A DNA stretch of 64,000 bases, from the NCBI GenBank assembly GCA_016861045.1, contig BOKP01000001.1, positions 685,529 to 749,528 of the forward strand, written 5' to 3'. Shown piece after piece: positions 1-7,727 of this stretch. The first letter of the stretch is position 1, and each line of letters begins with the position of its first letter. Source of the stretch: Actinomycetes bacterium (GTDB lineage: Bacteria > Actinomycetota > Thermoleophilia > Solirubrobacterales > 70-9). Under the pieces are notes generated by a model. It had not been told where the DNA came from. It made no database searches and saw only the letters and a list, made by a program, of their open reading frames with translations. Position numbers and translations under genes: made by a program.

Positions 1-365
1 TCGCCGAGGCTCGCCGACTTGACGACCTTGAGGCCGAGCATCGCGCACTTCATCCGCGTCGCCGAGATCTCGATCCCGAGCAGGTCGAGGACCCTCTCCT
101 TCGGCAGCCGCAGGAGCTCCTCGCGGGTCATGCCGCGGAGCTCGTCGGTGAGCAGCGACGTCGCCGCGGTCGAGATCGCGCAGCCCTGTCCCTCGAAGGA
201 GACGTCGCTGACCCGCCCCTCGTCGTCGAGCTTGATGTAGACGTGCTGCTCGTCGCCGCAGAACGGGTTCGTGTCCTCGAACTCGAGGTCGAACTCGTCG
301 AGCCGGCCGAAGTTGTGCGGCCGCTTGTAGTGCTCCAGGATCTGATCCCGGTACAGCTCATCCAT
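1..365 (-). CDS. sufU: SufU-type Fe-S/sulfur relay protein (3' end cut by the window edge)
   Basis: The reverse strand encodes 121 residues beginning MDELYRDQILEHYKRPHNFG, the typical SufU/IscU opening. The zinc or cluster ligands expected of the family are present: C36 with D38 in NPFCGDE, C62 in GQGCAIS, and C107 in RMKCAMLG. SufU accepts persulfide sulfur from SufS, and the gene lies 108 bp downstream of sufS on the same strand, which fits. Full-length SufU proteins are about 145 residues, so roughly 25 C-terminal residues lie outside the window. I chose the ATG at 365 because it gives the canonical N terminus. The family call is firm. Whether it is a sulfur relay to SufB or a true scaffold cannot be read from the sequence. 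Confidence 0.93.
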   Translation of the reverse strand, partial: MDELYRDQILEHYKRPHNFGRLDEFDLEFEDTNPFCGDEQHVYIKLDDEGRVSDVSFEGQGCAISTAATSLLTDELRGMTREELLRLPKERVLDLLGIEISATRMKCAMLGLKVVKSASLG

Positions 366-473
366 CGCGGCGCCCCCGGCGCGCGGCGTGACAGCGTCCC
401 CGCCCGGCGACGGGCCGGCCGCGTCGCGGGACGCTTCGCCGCCCGTCGTCGTCGATCTGCCCGCTCGCGAAGG

Positions 474-1742
474 TCACGAGGCGTCGAATATGGCACGAGC
501 GTCGTATAGCCCCTCGACCAGCGCGTCGATCTCGGTCGCCGTCGTGTAGACGCCGAAGCTGGCCCGAGCGGTCGCGGCGACGCCGAGCCGCTGCATCAGC
601 GGTTGCGCGCAGTGGTGGCCGGCACGGACGGCGACGCCGTGGCGGTCGAGGATCTCGGCGACGTCGTGGGGGTGGATCCCGTCGAGCTCGAACGAGACCG
701 GCCCGACCCGGCCCGGGGCCGGCGGCGGCCCGTAGACGCGCAGGCCCGGCACCTCGGCGAGCCGGCCCAGCGCGTAGGCGGTGATCTCGCGCTCGTGGGC
801 GAGGACCGCGTCCATGCCGACCATGTCGAGCCAGCGGATCGCCGCCGCCATCCCGATCGCCTGGGCGATCGCCGGCGTACCCGCCTCGAACTTCGCCGGC
901 GGGTCGGCGCAGCTGAATCCGTCCCTGGTGACCTTGCGGATCATCGACCCCCCGCCGAGGAACGGCGGCATCTCGCGGAGCAGGTCGAGCCGCCCCCAGA
1001 GCGCGCCGATCCCGGTCGGCCCGTATGCCTTGTGGCCGGTCACGGCGTAGAAGTCGACCCCGAGCTCGCCGACGTCGACCCCCATCTTCGGCATCGACTG
1101 GGCGCCGTCGACCAGGATCAGGGCGCCGGCATCGTGCGCCGCCGCGGCGATCTCGGCGATCGGGTTGAGCGTCCCGAGCACGTTCGAGAGGTGGGTGATC
1201 GCGACGAGCTTCGGCTCACGGGCCAGCGCCGCCTCGAGCTGCTCGCGGATCAGCTCGCCGTGCTCGTCGACCCCGATCCAGTCGATCGTCGCGCCGCTTG
1301 CTGCGGCGAGCTGCTGCCAGGGGACGATGTTCGAGTGGTGCTCCATCTCCGTCAGCACGATCCGGTCGCCGACGCCGACGTTGGCGTCGCCCCACGCGCG
1401 GGCGACGAGGTTGATCGCCTCGGTCGCGTTGCGGACGAAGACGATCTCGCGGCGGTCGGCGGCGGCGAGGTGGTCGGCGACCGTCGCGCGGGCGCCCTCG
1501 TAGGCGTCGGTCGCCTCTCCCGAGAGCGTGTGCGAGCCGCGGTGGACGTTCGCGTGATGGCGGCGCTCGTAGCGGTCGACGGCCTCGATCGAGGCGAGCA
1601 CGCGCTGGGCGCTGGCGCCGGAGTCGAGGTAGACGAGCCGCTCGTCCCCGATCATCCGGCTCAGCGTCGGGAACGATCGGCGGAGGCGCTCGACGTCGAG
1701 CCCGGCGGCCGGCTTGGTGCTGTCGGAGGCGACCGAGCCCAT
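474..1742 (-). CDS. sufS: Cysteine desulfurase SufS
   Basis: A 422-residue class V PLP enzyme that converts cysteine to alanine and passes persulfide sulfur to the Suf machinery in the cytosol. The PLP lysine is K238 in TGHKAYGPTGIG and the persulfide cysteine is C378 in RAGHHCAQPLM, both in SufS-type context. The conserved EMEHHSNIVPW segment lies near residue 132. Length matches the family (about 405-420). It is 24 bp downstream of sufC and 108 bp upstream of sufU, so it is probably co-transcribed from the Rrf2 gene side. It is the only desulfurase in the window and so the likely sulfur donor for the sulfur-carrier genes further right as well; that last point is inference. Confidence 0.96.
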   Translation of the reverse strand: MGSVASDSTKPAAGLDVERLRRSFPTLSRMIGDERLVYLDSGASAQRVLASIEAVDRYERRHHANVHRGSHTLSGEATDAYEGARATVADHLAAADRREIVFVRNATEAINLVARAWGDANVGVGDRIVLTEMEHHSNIVPWQQLAAASGATIDWIGVDEHGELIREQLEAALAREPKLVAITHLSNVLGTLNPIAEIAAAAHDAGALILVDGAQSMPKMGVDVGELGVDFYAVTGHKAYGPTGIGALWGRLDLLREMPPFLGGGSMIRKVTRDGFSCADPPAKFEAGTPAIAQAIGMAAAIRWLDMVGMDAVLAHEREITAYALGRLAEVPGLRVYGPPPAPGRVGPVSFELDGIHPHDVAEILDRHGVAVRAGHHCAQPLMQRLGVAATARASFGVYTTATEIDALVEGLYDARAIFDAS

Positions 1743-1766
1743 GCCCGCGGTGCCGGCGCGGCGCGC

Positions 1767-2531
1767 TCAGGCGCCCGCCGCGACCTCCTCCTTGATCCAG
1801 CCGTAGCCCTTCTCCTCGAGCTCGGCTACGAGCTCGGGCCCGCCCTCCTTGACGATCCGCCCTTCGTACATGACGTGGACGCGGTCGGGCTCGACGAGGT
1901 GGAGGATCCGCTGGTAGTGGGTGATGATGAGCACGCCCATCTCGGGGCCGGCGAAGCGGTTGACGCCCTCGGCGACGGTGCGCAGCGCGTCGATGTCGAG
2001 CCCCGAGTCGGTCTCGTCGAGGACCGCCATGCTCGGCTTCAGCAGCGCCATCTGCAGCATCTCCATCCGCTTCTTCTCGCCGCCCGAGAAGCCGTCGTTG
2101 AGGTAGCGGCTGGAGAAGTCGCGCGGGATGTCCATCAGCACCATCGCCTCCTGGGTGGACCGTGCGAAGTCCTTCAGCTTGATCTCGGGCTCGCCACGCG
2201 CCTCGCGCCGTGCGTTGACGATCATCCGCAGGTACTTGGCCACGGTCACGCCGGGCACGGCGACCGGGTACTGGAACGCCATAAACAGACCCGCGAGCGA
2301 GCGCTCGTCGGGAGAGGACCCGGTCACGTCCTCGCCCTCGAAGCCGATCGTGCCGTCGGTCACCTCGAGCGAGGGGTGGCCCATGATCGCGTTCGCGAGC
2401 GTCGACTTGCCGGAGCCGTTCGGGCCCATCAGCGCGTGCACCTCACCCCGGCTGACGCCGAGGTCGAGCCCCTTGAGGATCTCCTTGCCCTCGGCGGACA
2501 CGTGCAGGTTGTTGATCTCGAGATCGGCCAA
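1767..2531 (-). CDS. sufC: Fe-S assembly ATPase SufC
   Basis: A 254-residue ABC-type ATPase. The Walker A motif is at residues 36-44 (GPNGSGKST), the ABC signature is in NDGFSGGEKKR near residue 146, and Walker B reads MAVLDETDSGLD with the SufC-specific ETDSGLD. SufC normally works in a SufBC2D scaffold complex on which clusters are built. Here its neighbours are the Rrf2 regulator (33 bp upstream) and sufS (24 bp downstream). No sufB or sufD lies between or beside them, so its partners must be encoded elsewhere in the genome. The ATG at 2531 gives the normal N terminus (MADLEINNLHV). Confidence 0.96.
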   Translation of the reverse strand: MADLEINNLHVSAEGKEILKGLDLGVSRGEVHALMGPNGSGKSTLANAIMGHPSLEVTDGTIGFEGEDVTGSSPDERSLAGLFMAFQYPVAVPGVTVAKYLRMIVNARREARGEPEIKLKDFARSTQEAMVLMDIPRDFSSRYLNDGFSGGEKKRMEMLQMALLKPSMAVLDETDSGLDIDALRTVAEGVNRFAGPEMGVLIITHYQRILHLVEPDRVHVMYEGRIVKEGGPELVAELEEKGYGWIKEEVAAGA

Positions 2532-2564
2532 TTCGACTCCAGTTCCGGTTGGTGCGGGCGGCGC

Positions 2565-3032
2565 TCAGGCGGCGCCGGCCGCGACGGTGTTCAGCTTTCG
2601 GTCACGGCTCTCGAACTCGATCAGCTCGGCTAGGGTCGTGCCTGCGAGCGCCCGCGTGATCCCGCCGTGGACCCGCGTCCACAGCAGCTTCGTCGAGCAG
2701 ACGTCGCCGTCGGACTCGTGCGAGCAGAGGACGCGCCCGTCGGCGCCGTCGACGAAGCAGTCCATCGGCGCGATCGGGCCCTCGAGCGACTCGACGACCT
2801 CCAGCATCAGGATCTCATCCGCCGGCCGGGCCAGGCGGTAGCCCCCGTGGGCGCCGCGCTGGGAGCTGACCAGGCCGGCGTCGCGGAGCTTCGCCACGAG
2901 GTGCTCGAGGTAGGCGAGCGGCAGCGTCTCGGCGTCCGCCAGCGAGGCGAGCGCCACCGGGCGCTCGCCACCCTGACGGCCGAGGGCGACCATCAGCCGC
3001 ACCCCGTATTCGGCCTTGGTCGAGAACAGCAT
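2565..3032 (-). CDS. Rrf2-family Fe-S sensing transcriptional regulator
   Basis: A 155-residue Rrf2 protein. The winged helix (residues 1-75, MLFSTKAEYGVRLMVALG...) is followed by three cysteines, C92, C103 and C112, spaced like the cluster ligands of IscR, SufR and NsrR. These proteins bind a [2Fe-2S] or [4Fe-4S] cluster and repress or activate Fe-S biogenesis genes. Its place directly ahead of sufC, sufS and sufU argues for the SufR/IscR role of autoregulating this operon. The Cys spacing (10 and 8 residues between them) is looser than in E. coli IscR (5 and 5). A role in sulfur or cysteine control, as in CymR, cannot be excluded. Confidence 0.88.
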   Translation of the reverse strand: MLFSTKAEYGVRLMVALGRQGGERPVALASLADAETLPLAYLEHLVAKLRDAGLVSSQRGAHGGYRLARPADEILMLEVVESLEGPIAPMDCFVDGADGRVLCSHESDGDVCSTKLLWTRVHGGITRALAGTTLAELIEFESRDRKLNTVAAGAA

Positions 3033-3049
3033 GGCTCAAATCCTAGCGA

Positions 3050-3769
3050 TCAGGTCGGCTTTGCACCCCCGGGCGCCGCCGGCCGGCTGCCGCCCGGGTG
3101 CCGCTGGGCATCGGCCTGATCGCCGGGTGCCGGTCGCCGCGGCGACCGCAGGCGCTGCTTGATCAGACGCCAGGGCTGGAAGGCGACCCGACCCGCGGCG
3201 GCCGTGCGAAGCGCCCGACCGAGCGGCGTCCCCGGCACCGCGCCTCGCGGGACCTCGATCTCGATCTCGAGGTAGCCGTCCTCGGTCCGCCGCGGACCCG
3301 ACGTCGACGCCGGCAGCGAGCGGAACAGCTCGATCGCCTCCTCGTTCTCCTGCAGGACGAGCGCAACGAAGCGCTCGATCCCGTTCTCCGCCGCGCGCTC
3401 GGCGAGCCGCTCGAGCAGCGCCGTCGCGGCGCCCCTGCCCTGCCAGCCGTCGACGACGACGACCGCGACCTCGGCGACCTCCTTCTCGTAGCCGCGCACG
3501 TAGCGGGCGACACCGACCGGCTCGCCGTCGAGATCGAGCGCGATCACCGCCTCGTGATCGTCGTGATCGACTTCCGTCAGGTAGGCGAGGTCGGTTCCCG
3601 ACAGTCGCTCGAGCGGGGCGAAGAAGCGCCGGTACCGGGACTCCGGGCTGAGTCGCTCGAAGCCGGCGGCCAGCGTCGCCTTGTCGTCGGGGGTGATCTC
3701 GCGCAGCTCGACGATCGAGCCGTCGCGCAGCTCCCGCCGATCCGGCTTGTGTGAGACTGCGGCCGCCAA
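3050..3769 (-). CDS. GNAT-family N-acetyltransferase
   Basis: A 239-residue protein. A GNAT core of about 170 residues (LREITPDDKATLAAGFERLSP..., acetyl-CoA loop VVDGWQGRGAATALLERLAE) is followed by a basic, proline-rich tail of about 60 residues. This layout resembles the acetyltransferases that pair with cyclic-nucleotide or universal stress domains in actinobacteria, but no such domain is present here. The gene is first in the run of minus-strand genes leading into the suf operon, 17 bp before the Rrf2 gene, so it may share its promoter. Substrate is unknown. The start ATG at 3769 leaves 52 bp to the divergent methyltransferase gene. Confidence 0.8.
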   Translation of the reverse strand: MAAAVSHKPDRRELRDGSIVELREITPDDKATLAAGFERLSPESRYRRFFAPLERLSGTDLAYLTEVDHDDHEAVIALDLDGEPVGVARYVRGYEKEVAEVAVVVVDGWQGRGAATALLERLAERAAENGIERFVALVLQENEEAIELFRSLPASTSGPRRTEDGYLEIEIEVPRGAVPGTPLGRALRTAAAGRVAFQPWRLIKQRLRSPRRPAPGDQADAQRHPGGSRPAAPGGAKPT

Positions 3770-3821
3770 GGTCCGTTCCCGGGTCCGAATCGCGACCCTC
3801 CGAGGAGGCTAGTTACTTCAG

Positions 3822-4703
3822 GTGAGCAGCGCGCACGGCGAGACGTTCCGCGGTCGTGTCCGCTCCCGGCTGAAGGGGATCTACTACTCGCGGACATGCC
3901 GCGCTCTCGCCTACGCGCCCGCCGACGCCTACGATCGCCTCCGCGGGCGCCGCGGGCCGCTGACGCCGCCGCGGCGCCTGCAGTACGTCGGCCGCGCTGC
4001 CGACTTCGAGGCGGTCGGCGCCGACTGGCGCGAGCGGCTCGTCCGCGACCACGGCCTCCGGCCCGACTCCGACGTCCTCGACATCGGTTGCGGAGTCGGC
4101 CGCGCCGCCGTCGCCCTGATTCCGGAGCTGCGCACCGGAAGCTACGAGGGCTTCGACGTCGTCCCCCAGTTCATCCGCTGGTGCCGGCGCGCGATCACGA
4201 GCCGGCACCCGCGCTTTCGCTTCCGCGTCGCCGACGTCGGCAACCGCCAGTACAACCGCGGCGGCGACAGCCCCGCCGCGCGGTTCGCCTTCCCCTACGC
4301 CGACGAGGCGTTCGACCTCGCGCTGGCGGCGTCGGTGTTCACCCACATGGAGCCGGACGGGATCCGCCGCTACCTGGCCGAGACGAGGCGGGTGCTGCGG
4401 CCCGGCGGGGCGCTCGTCTGCACGTTCTTCCTCGTCGACGAGGAAGTCGAGCGCATGCTGCCGCTCGGCCGCTCCGCGTTCCCGCTCGACCACGAGCTGA
4501 CCGATGCCGAGGGGACCCGCTACCGCGCCGCCGACCGGCGCGTCCCCGAGTACTGCGCCGGGATCTACGAGCGGCCGCTGCGCGCCGACGTCGCCGCGAT
4601 CGGCCTCGAGGTCGAGGCGGTCGAGCGCGGCTGGTGGTCGGGGCGGGAGGTGGGCCCCGGCGCCCCCTACCAGGACCTCCTGCGCCTCCGCCGCCCGGCC
4701 TGA
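3822..4703 (+). CDS. Class I SAM-dependent methyltransferase
   Basis: A 293-residue protein with the Rossmann methyltransferase motifs: motif I VLDIGCGVGRAA near residue 88, an acidic residue in GFDVVPQF, then FDLALAASVFTHMEPDGIRRYLAE and VLRPGGALVCTFFL. The YVGRAADFEAVGADWRERL segment ahead of motif I is typical of the type-11 methyltransferases often found near glycan or small-molecule loci. The substrate is unknown. The GTG at 3822 is chosen because GAGGAGG lies about 13 nt upstream. It is transcribed away from the GNAT/suf genes and followed by 366 bp without a gene. Confidence 0.82.
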   Translation: MSSAHGETFRGRVRSRLKGIYYSRTCRALAYAPADAYDRLRGRRGPLTPPRRLQYVGRAADFEAVGADWRERLVRDHGLRPDSDVLDIGCGVGRAAVALIPELRTGSYEGFDVVPQFIRWCRRAITSRHPRFRFRVADVGNRQYNRGGDSPAARFAFPYADEAFDLALAASVFTHMEPDGIRRYLAETRRVLRPGGALVCTFFLVDEEVERMLPLGRSAFPLDHELTDAEGTRYRAADRRVPEYCAGIYERPLRADVAAIGLEVEAVERGWWSGREVGPGAPYQDLLRLRRPA

Positions 4704-4757
4704 GCCCGGCCCGGCGGCAATGGGGGACATGCCGACGGGCGCGGGCGCCGATCGGCT

Positions 4758-4834
4758 CGCTTTCGTGACATTCGCCCCGGAGCCGGCGGTGGGTGCCACG
4801 TTCGGGGCGAGATGGCCCGCATTCGTGACAGTCG
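4758..4834 (+). repeat. Pair of imperfect 17-bp direct repeats, 60 bp apart, in a gene-free stretch
   Basis: CGCTTTCGTGACATTCG at 4758-4774 recurs as CGCATTCGTGACAGTCG at 4818-4834, exactly 60 bp later. Between them TCGCCCC (4772-4778) and GGGGCGA (4804-4810) form a perfect inverted repeat. The whole stretch 4704-5069 lies between the methyltransferase stop and the stop of the minus-strand response regulator, so a terminator or regulatory RNA is possible. I see no convincing gene in the rest of it. Confidence 0.4.
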
Positions 4835-5069
4835 GGGCCCGAGGGCGGCCGAGATCCACGAAGTTGCGCCCGTCTCGGCCGGAGCCACGCATGCGCCGGC
4901 CGCCATCGCGGAACCCAGCAGGCGGCGACGCGGGCTGAAGGCATGCGGCCGTGGGCCCGCTGCCCTCCGGCTCGGCGAGGCCGCGCGGCGGCCGGTGGGG
5001 GTCCAGCGGACAGTCAGCCCGAGCGGAGCGAGTTGCGTCCGCTGGGCCGTCGCCGGGCGCCGTCACCAC

Positions 5070-5696
5070 CTACGGCTCGACCAGGCCGCGGCGGATCGCG
5101 TAGCGGACGAGCTCGACCCGGTCCCGCATGCCGAGCTTCCGCATCGCGTTCGAGCGGTGGTTCTCGGCGGTCTTCTCGGCGAGCCCGAGGAGCTCGGCGA
5201 TCTCCCTGTTCGTGTGGGCTTCGGCGACGAGCTTGACGACCTGCTCCTCGCGCGGGGTCAGCTCCTCCTCACCGCCGCCGCCGTCGAGGACGTCGCGGAT
5301 CAGCGCCTGCTGGGCCTCCGGCGTGAGGAAGGGCTCGCCGCGCTCGACGGCCCGGATCGCGTCGATGAGCTCGCGATCGGCGGCGGCCTTGAGCACGTAT
5401 CCGGAGGCGCCCGCCTTCAGGGCCTCGAACAGGTAGCGGTCCTCGTCGTGCATCGAGAGCATCAACACCGAGACCTCGGGCGCCGACTCGCGGATCGCGC
5501 GGGTCGCCTCGAGCCCGGTCATCCCGGGCATCTTCACGTCGAGGATCGCGAGGTCGGGGCGATGCTCGATCGCGCGGTCGCGAGCCTCGGCGCCGTCGCC
5601 GGCCTCGGCCACGACCTCGATGCCGTCTTCGCTCTCGAGCAGCTTCCGCAGTCCCGAGCGGACGATCCCGTGATCGTCGGCGATCAGGACGCGCAT
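5070..5696 (-). CDS. NarL/LuxR-family response regulator
   Basis: A 208-residue regulator. The receiver domain occupies residues 1-120, with the phospho-acceptor D53 in LAILDVKMPGMTG and acidic pocket residues in IADDHG. A LuxR-type helix-turn-helix covers residues 146-205 (LTPREEQVVKLVAEAHTNREIAELLGLAEKTAENH). Its start overlaps the end of the upstream kinase gene by 13 bp, so the two are translationally coupled and form a two-component pair. The signal is unknown. The divergent htpX gene 1.1 kb away, and an inverted repeat in front of it, suggest envelope stress, but this is inference. Confidence 0.93.
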   Translation of the reverse strand: MRVLIADDHGIVRSGLRKLLESEDGIEVVAEAGDGAEARDRAIEHRPDLAILDVKMPGMTGLEATRAIRESAPEVSVLMLSMHDEDRYLFEALKAGASGYVLKAAADRELIDAIRAVERGEPFLTPEAQQALIRDVLDGGGGEEELTPREEQVVKLVAEAHTNREIAELLGLAEKTAENHRSNAMRKLGMRDRVELVRYAIRRGLVEP

Positions 5697-6700
5697 CGCT
5701 CCGTCTCCGCCTCGTCGGCTTCCATCCTCATCCTCATCGGCAGATCGGCGCGAAGCGTTACCCGCGTTCCCGCCCCCGGCGCCGACTCGACGCTGAGCTC
5801 GCCGCCGCAGAGCAGCGCCCGCTCGCGCATCCCGGCGATGCCGAGCCGCTCCCGCGCGCGACCGCCCTCGTAGCCGGCGCCGTCGTCGCTGATCCGCAGC
5901 TCGACCTCCTCGTCGGAGCCGATCAGGCGCACCCGCAGGTGCTCCGCGCCGGCGTGCTGGACGGCGTTGGTGACCGCCTCCTGGGCGATGCGGTAGGCGA
6001 CGAGCTGGAGGTCCTCGGGCATGCGCTCGACGTCGCCCTCGACCTCGAAGCCCGCCGCGAGCCCGGCCTCGCGGCCGGCTTCCTCGACGAGCGTCGCGAG
6101 CGCCGCCTCGAGCCCGAGGTCGTCGAGCGTCGTCGGCCGCAGGCCGCGCGCGAGGTCGAGCAGCTCCCGCATCGCTCGCGAGACCAGCTCGCCGATCTCG
6201 GCGAGCTCCGCGTCGGCGGCCGGGTCGTCGCTCTGGCGGCGGACCGCCTCGAGCCGCAGGAGCAGCGCCGTCAACGCCTGGTTGACCTCGTCGTGGAGGT
6301 CGCGCGCGATGCGCTCGCGCTCACGCTCCTGGGCGCCAAGGGCGACGCTGGCCGCGCTCCGTCGCTCCGCCTCGAGGCGCTCGAGCATCGCGTGGAACGA
6401 GCGTTCGAGGCTGACCACCTCGCGCGATCCGGTCACGGTCGCCGGCGCCTGCGGGGGGTTGCTCAGGTCCGCGCTCTCCATCTCGTCGACGAGGCGCTCG
6501 AGCGGCTCGAAGCGGCGTGTCAGCAGCCAGATGTTCACCGCGACGGTCGCCGCCAGCGCGAACCCGAGAACGAGCCCGATCGTGGCGCTGTCGCGCAGGG
6601 TGTTGTCGGGGTCGGAGGCGATCGAGGCGGCGAGCACCGCCGCCGCGATCAGCAGCAGGTTGACCGTGAGCACCTGGGTGAGCAGGGTTCCGCGTCGCAT
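5684..6700 (-). CDS. Membrane sensor histidine kinase (DesK/LiaS-like, HisKA_3)
   Basis: 338 residues. Two transmembrane segments at about residues 8-28 and 41-60 have only a short loop between them. A HAMP-like linker and coiled coil follow, then the HisKA_3 site H136 in ERERIARDLHDEVNQAL and a HATPase domain with EAVTNAVQHAGA and DDGAGYEGGRARERLGIAGMRERA. The tiny extracytoplasmic loop suggests sensing within or at the membrane, as in LiaS, VraS or DesK. I use the ATG at 6700 rather than one further upstream, because the longer form would overlap the divergent htpX gene and adds no domain. It is coupled to the response regulator by a 13-bp overlap. Confidence 0.92.
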   Translation of the reverse strand: MRRGTLLTQVLTVNLLLIAAAVLAASIASDPDNTLRDSATIGLVLGFALAATVAVNIWLLTRRFEPLERLVDEMESADLSNPPQAPATVTGSREVVSLERSFHAMLERLEAERRSAASVALGAQERERERIARDLHDEVNQALTALLLRLEAVRRQSDDPAADAELAEIGELVSRAMRELLDLARGLRPTTLDDLGLEAALATLVEEAGREAGLAAGFEVEGDVERMPEDLQLVAYRIAQEAVTNAVQHAGAEHLRVRLIGSDEEVELRISDDGAGYEGGRARERLGIAGMRERALLCGGELSVESAPGAGTRVTLRADLPMRMRMEADEAETERCAS

Positions 6701-6740
6701 GCACAACCCTGATCGACCGTCTCGCGATGCCACCTTAGGA

Positions 6741-6772
6741 TGGGATCGGATAGGGCGGATTAGAATCCCATT
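6741..6772. promoter_or_regulatory. Inverted repeat ATGGGAT-N18-ATCCCAT in the kinase/htpX divergent region
   Basis: Perfect 7-bp arms at 6741-6747 and 6766-6772 sit in the 125-bp space between the kinase start (6700, minus) and htpX (6826, plus). A TAGAAT sequence at 6762-6767, inside the repeat, could be a -10 hexamer for htpX; no good -35 is seen. The position suits a binding site for the adjacent NarL-type regulator controlling both genes. Confidence 0.35.
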
Positions 6773-6825
6773 ACCTCTGTCTGCAACCATCGACCGCAGG
6801 CAAGCACGCCCAGGAGGCGCCCCCG

Positions 6826-7689
6826 ATGCAGACGACACGCAGCTCGAACTTCGCAGCCGGCCTCAGGACCACGTTGCTGCTCGCCGGCCTGACCGGCCTG
6901 CTCGTCGTCATCGGCGCCCTGATCGGCGGTCCCGACACGGCGCTGGTGTTCCTCGTCGTCGCCGCGGTGATGAACCTCGGCGTCTACTGGTTCAGCGACA
7001 AGATCGCGCTGAAGTCGGCCGGGGCGAAGCCGATCAGCGAGCAGGAGGCACCGCAGATCTACGCGATGGTGCGGGAGCTGACGACGGCCGCGAAGATGCC
7101 GATGCCGTCGCTGTACCTGATCCCGCAGGAGCAGCCGAACGCCTTCGCGACCGGCCGCAGCCCCGACAAGGCGGCCGTCGCCGTCACCGCCGGGATCACG
7201 AAGCTCCTCTCCCCGGACGAGCTCCGTGGCGTGATCGCGCACGAGCTCGCCCACATTCGCAACCGCGACACGCTGATCCAGGCCGTCGCGGCGACGATCG
7301 GCGGCGCGATCACCTACCTCGGCTACATGCTGTTGTGGTTCGGGGGCGACGACGAGAGCCCGCTCAGCCTGATCGCCTCGCTCGCGCTCGTGCTGCTGGC
7401 CCCGATCGCCGCCTCGATCATCCAGCTCGCGATCTCGCGTCAGCGCGAGTTCTCCGCCGACGCGACGGGCGCCCAGATCTGCGGCAACCCCGAGAGCCTG
7501 GCCTCGGCGCTGCTGCGGCTCGAGGAGGGCTCGAAGGCGATCCCGATGAAGGTCAACGACGCCACCGAGTGCCTCTACATCGTCAAGCCCCTGCACGGCG
7601 GCCGCGGTCTGGCGAACCTGTTCAGCACCCACCCGCCGATCGAGGAGCGCGTTCGCCGCCTGCGGCAGATGCGTCCCGCGCTCGGCTGA
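6826..7689 (+). CDS. htpX: Membrane zinc metalloprotease HtpX (M48)
   Basis: 287 residues with N-terminal hydrophobic segments (about 15-33 and 37-56). The zinc site is H139-E140-x-x-H143 in VIAHELAHIRNRD, and the third ligand lies in the EFSADATGA motif. Another hydrophobic stretch near residues 155-205 completes the usual HtpX topology. HtpX degrades misfolded membrane proteins on the cytoplasmic side. Length and order of motifs match the family. It is divergent from the two-component system and 38 bp ahead of the rhodanese-E1 gene, which has its own promoter-like element. Confidence 0.95.
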   Translation: MQTTRSSNFAAGLRTTLLLAGLTGLLVVIGALIGGPDTALVFLVVAAVMNLGVYWFSDKIALKSAGAKPISEQEAPQIYAMVRELTTAAKMPMPSLYLIPQEQPNAFATGRSPDKAAVAVTAGITKLLSPDELRGVIAHELAHIRNRDTLIQAVAATIGGAITYLGYMLLWFGGDDESPLSLIASLALVLLAPIAASIIQLAISRQREFSADATGAQICGNPESLASALLRLEEGSKAIPMKVNDATECLYIVKPLHGGRGLANLFSTHPPIEERVRRLRQMRPALG

Positions 7690-7710
7690 GCCGTCGCGCT
7701 TGACGCCTCG

Positions 7711-7726
7711 CTATACTTTTTGAAGT
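7711..7726 (+). promoter_or_regulatory. Shared -10/palindrome element at the rhodanese-E1 start
   Basis: CTATACTTTTTGAAGT contains a good -10 hexamer (TATACT, 7712-7717) overlapping an ACTT-N4-AAGT palindrome (7715-7726). The ATG follows at 7728, so a transcript from this -10 would be essentially leaderless. The same element, 13 of 16 bases identical, precedes cysM at 20311-20326. No -35 is recognisable at normal spacing, which suggests activator dependence or a repressor sitting on the palindrome. Confidence 0.5.
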
Positions 7727-7727
7727 A

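Noticed and set aside
603-2633. Long plus-strand frame opposite sufS and sufC
   Set aside because: Antisense shadow of two genes with complete catalytic motifs; composition is typical of GC-rich antisense frames.
3811-3824. A third copy of the sulfur-gene palindrome before the methyltransferase (TTACTTCAGGTGA)
   Set aside because: Only one half-site matches, the start there has its own GAGGAGG ribosome site, and the gene has no link to sulfur metabolism.
7699-7717. TTGACG followed by TATACT as a full promoter for the rhodanese-E1 gene
   Set aside because: The two hexamers are only 6 bp apart, far too close for a sigma-70 promoter; only the -10 part is retained in the annotation.
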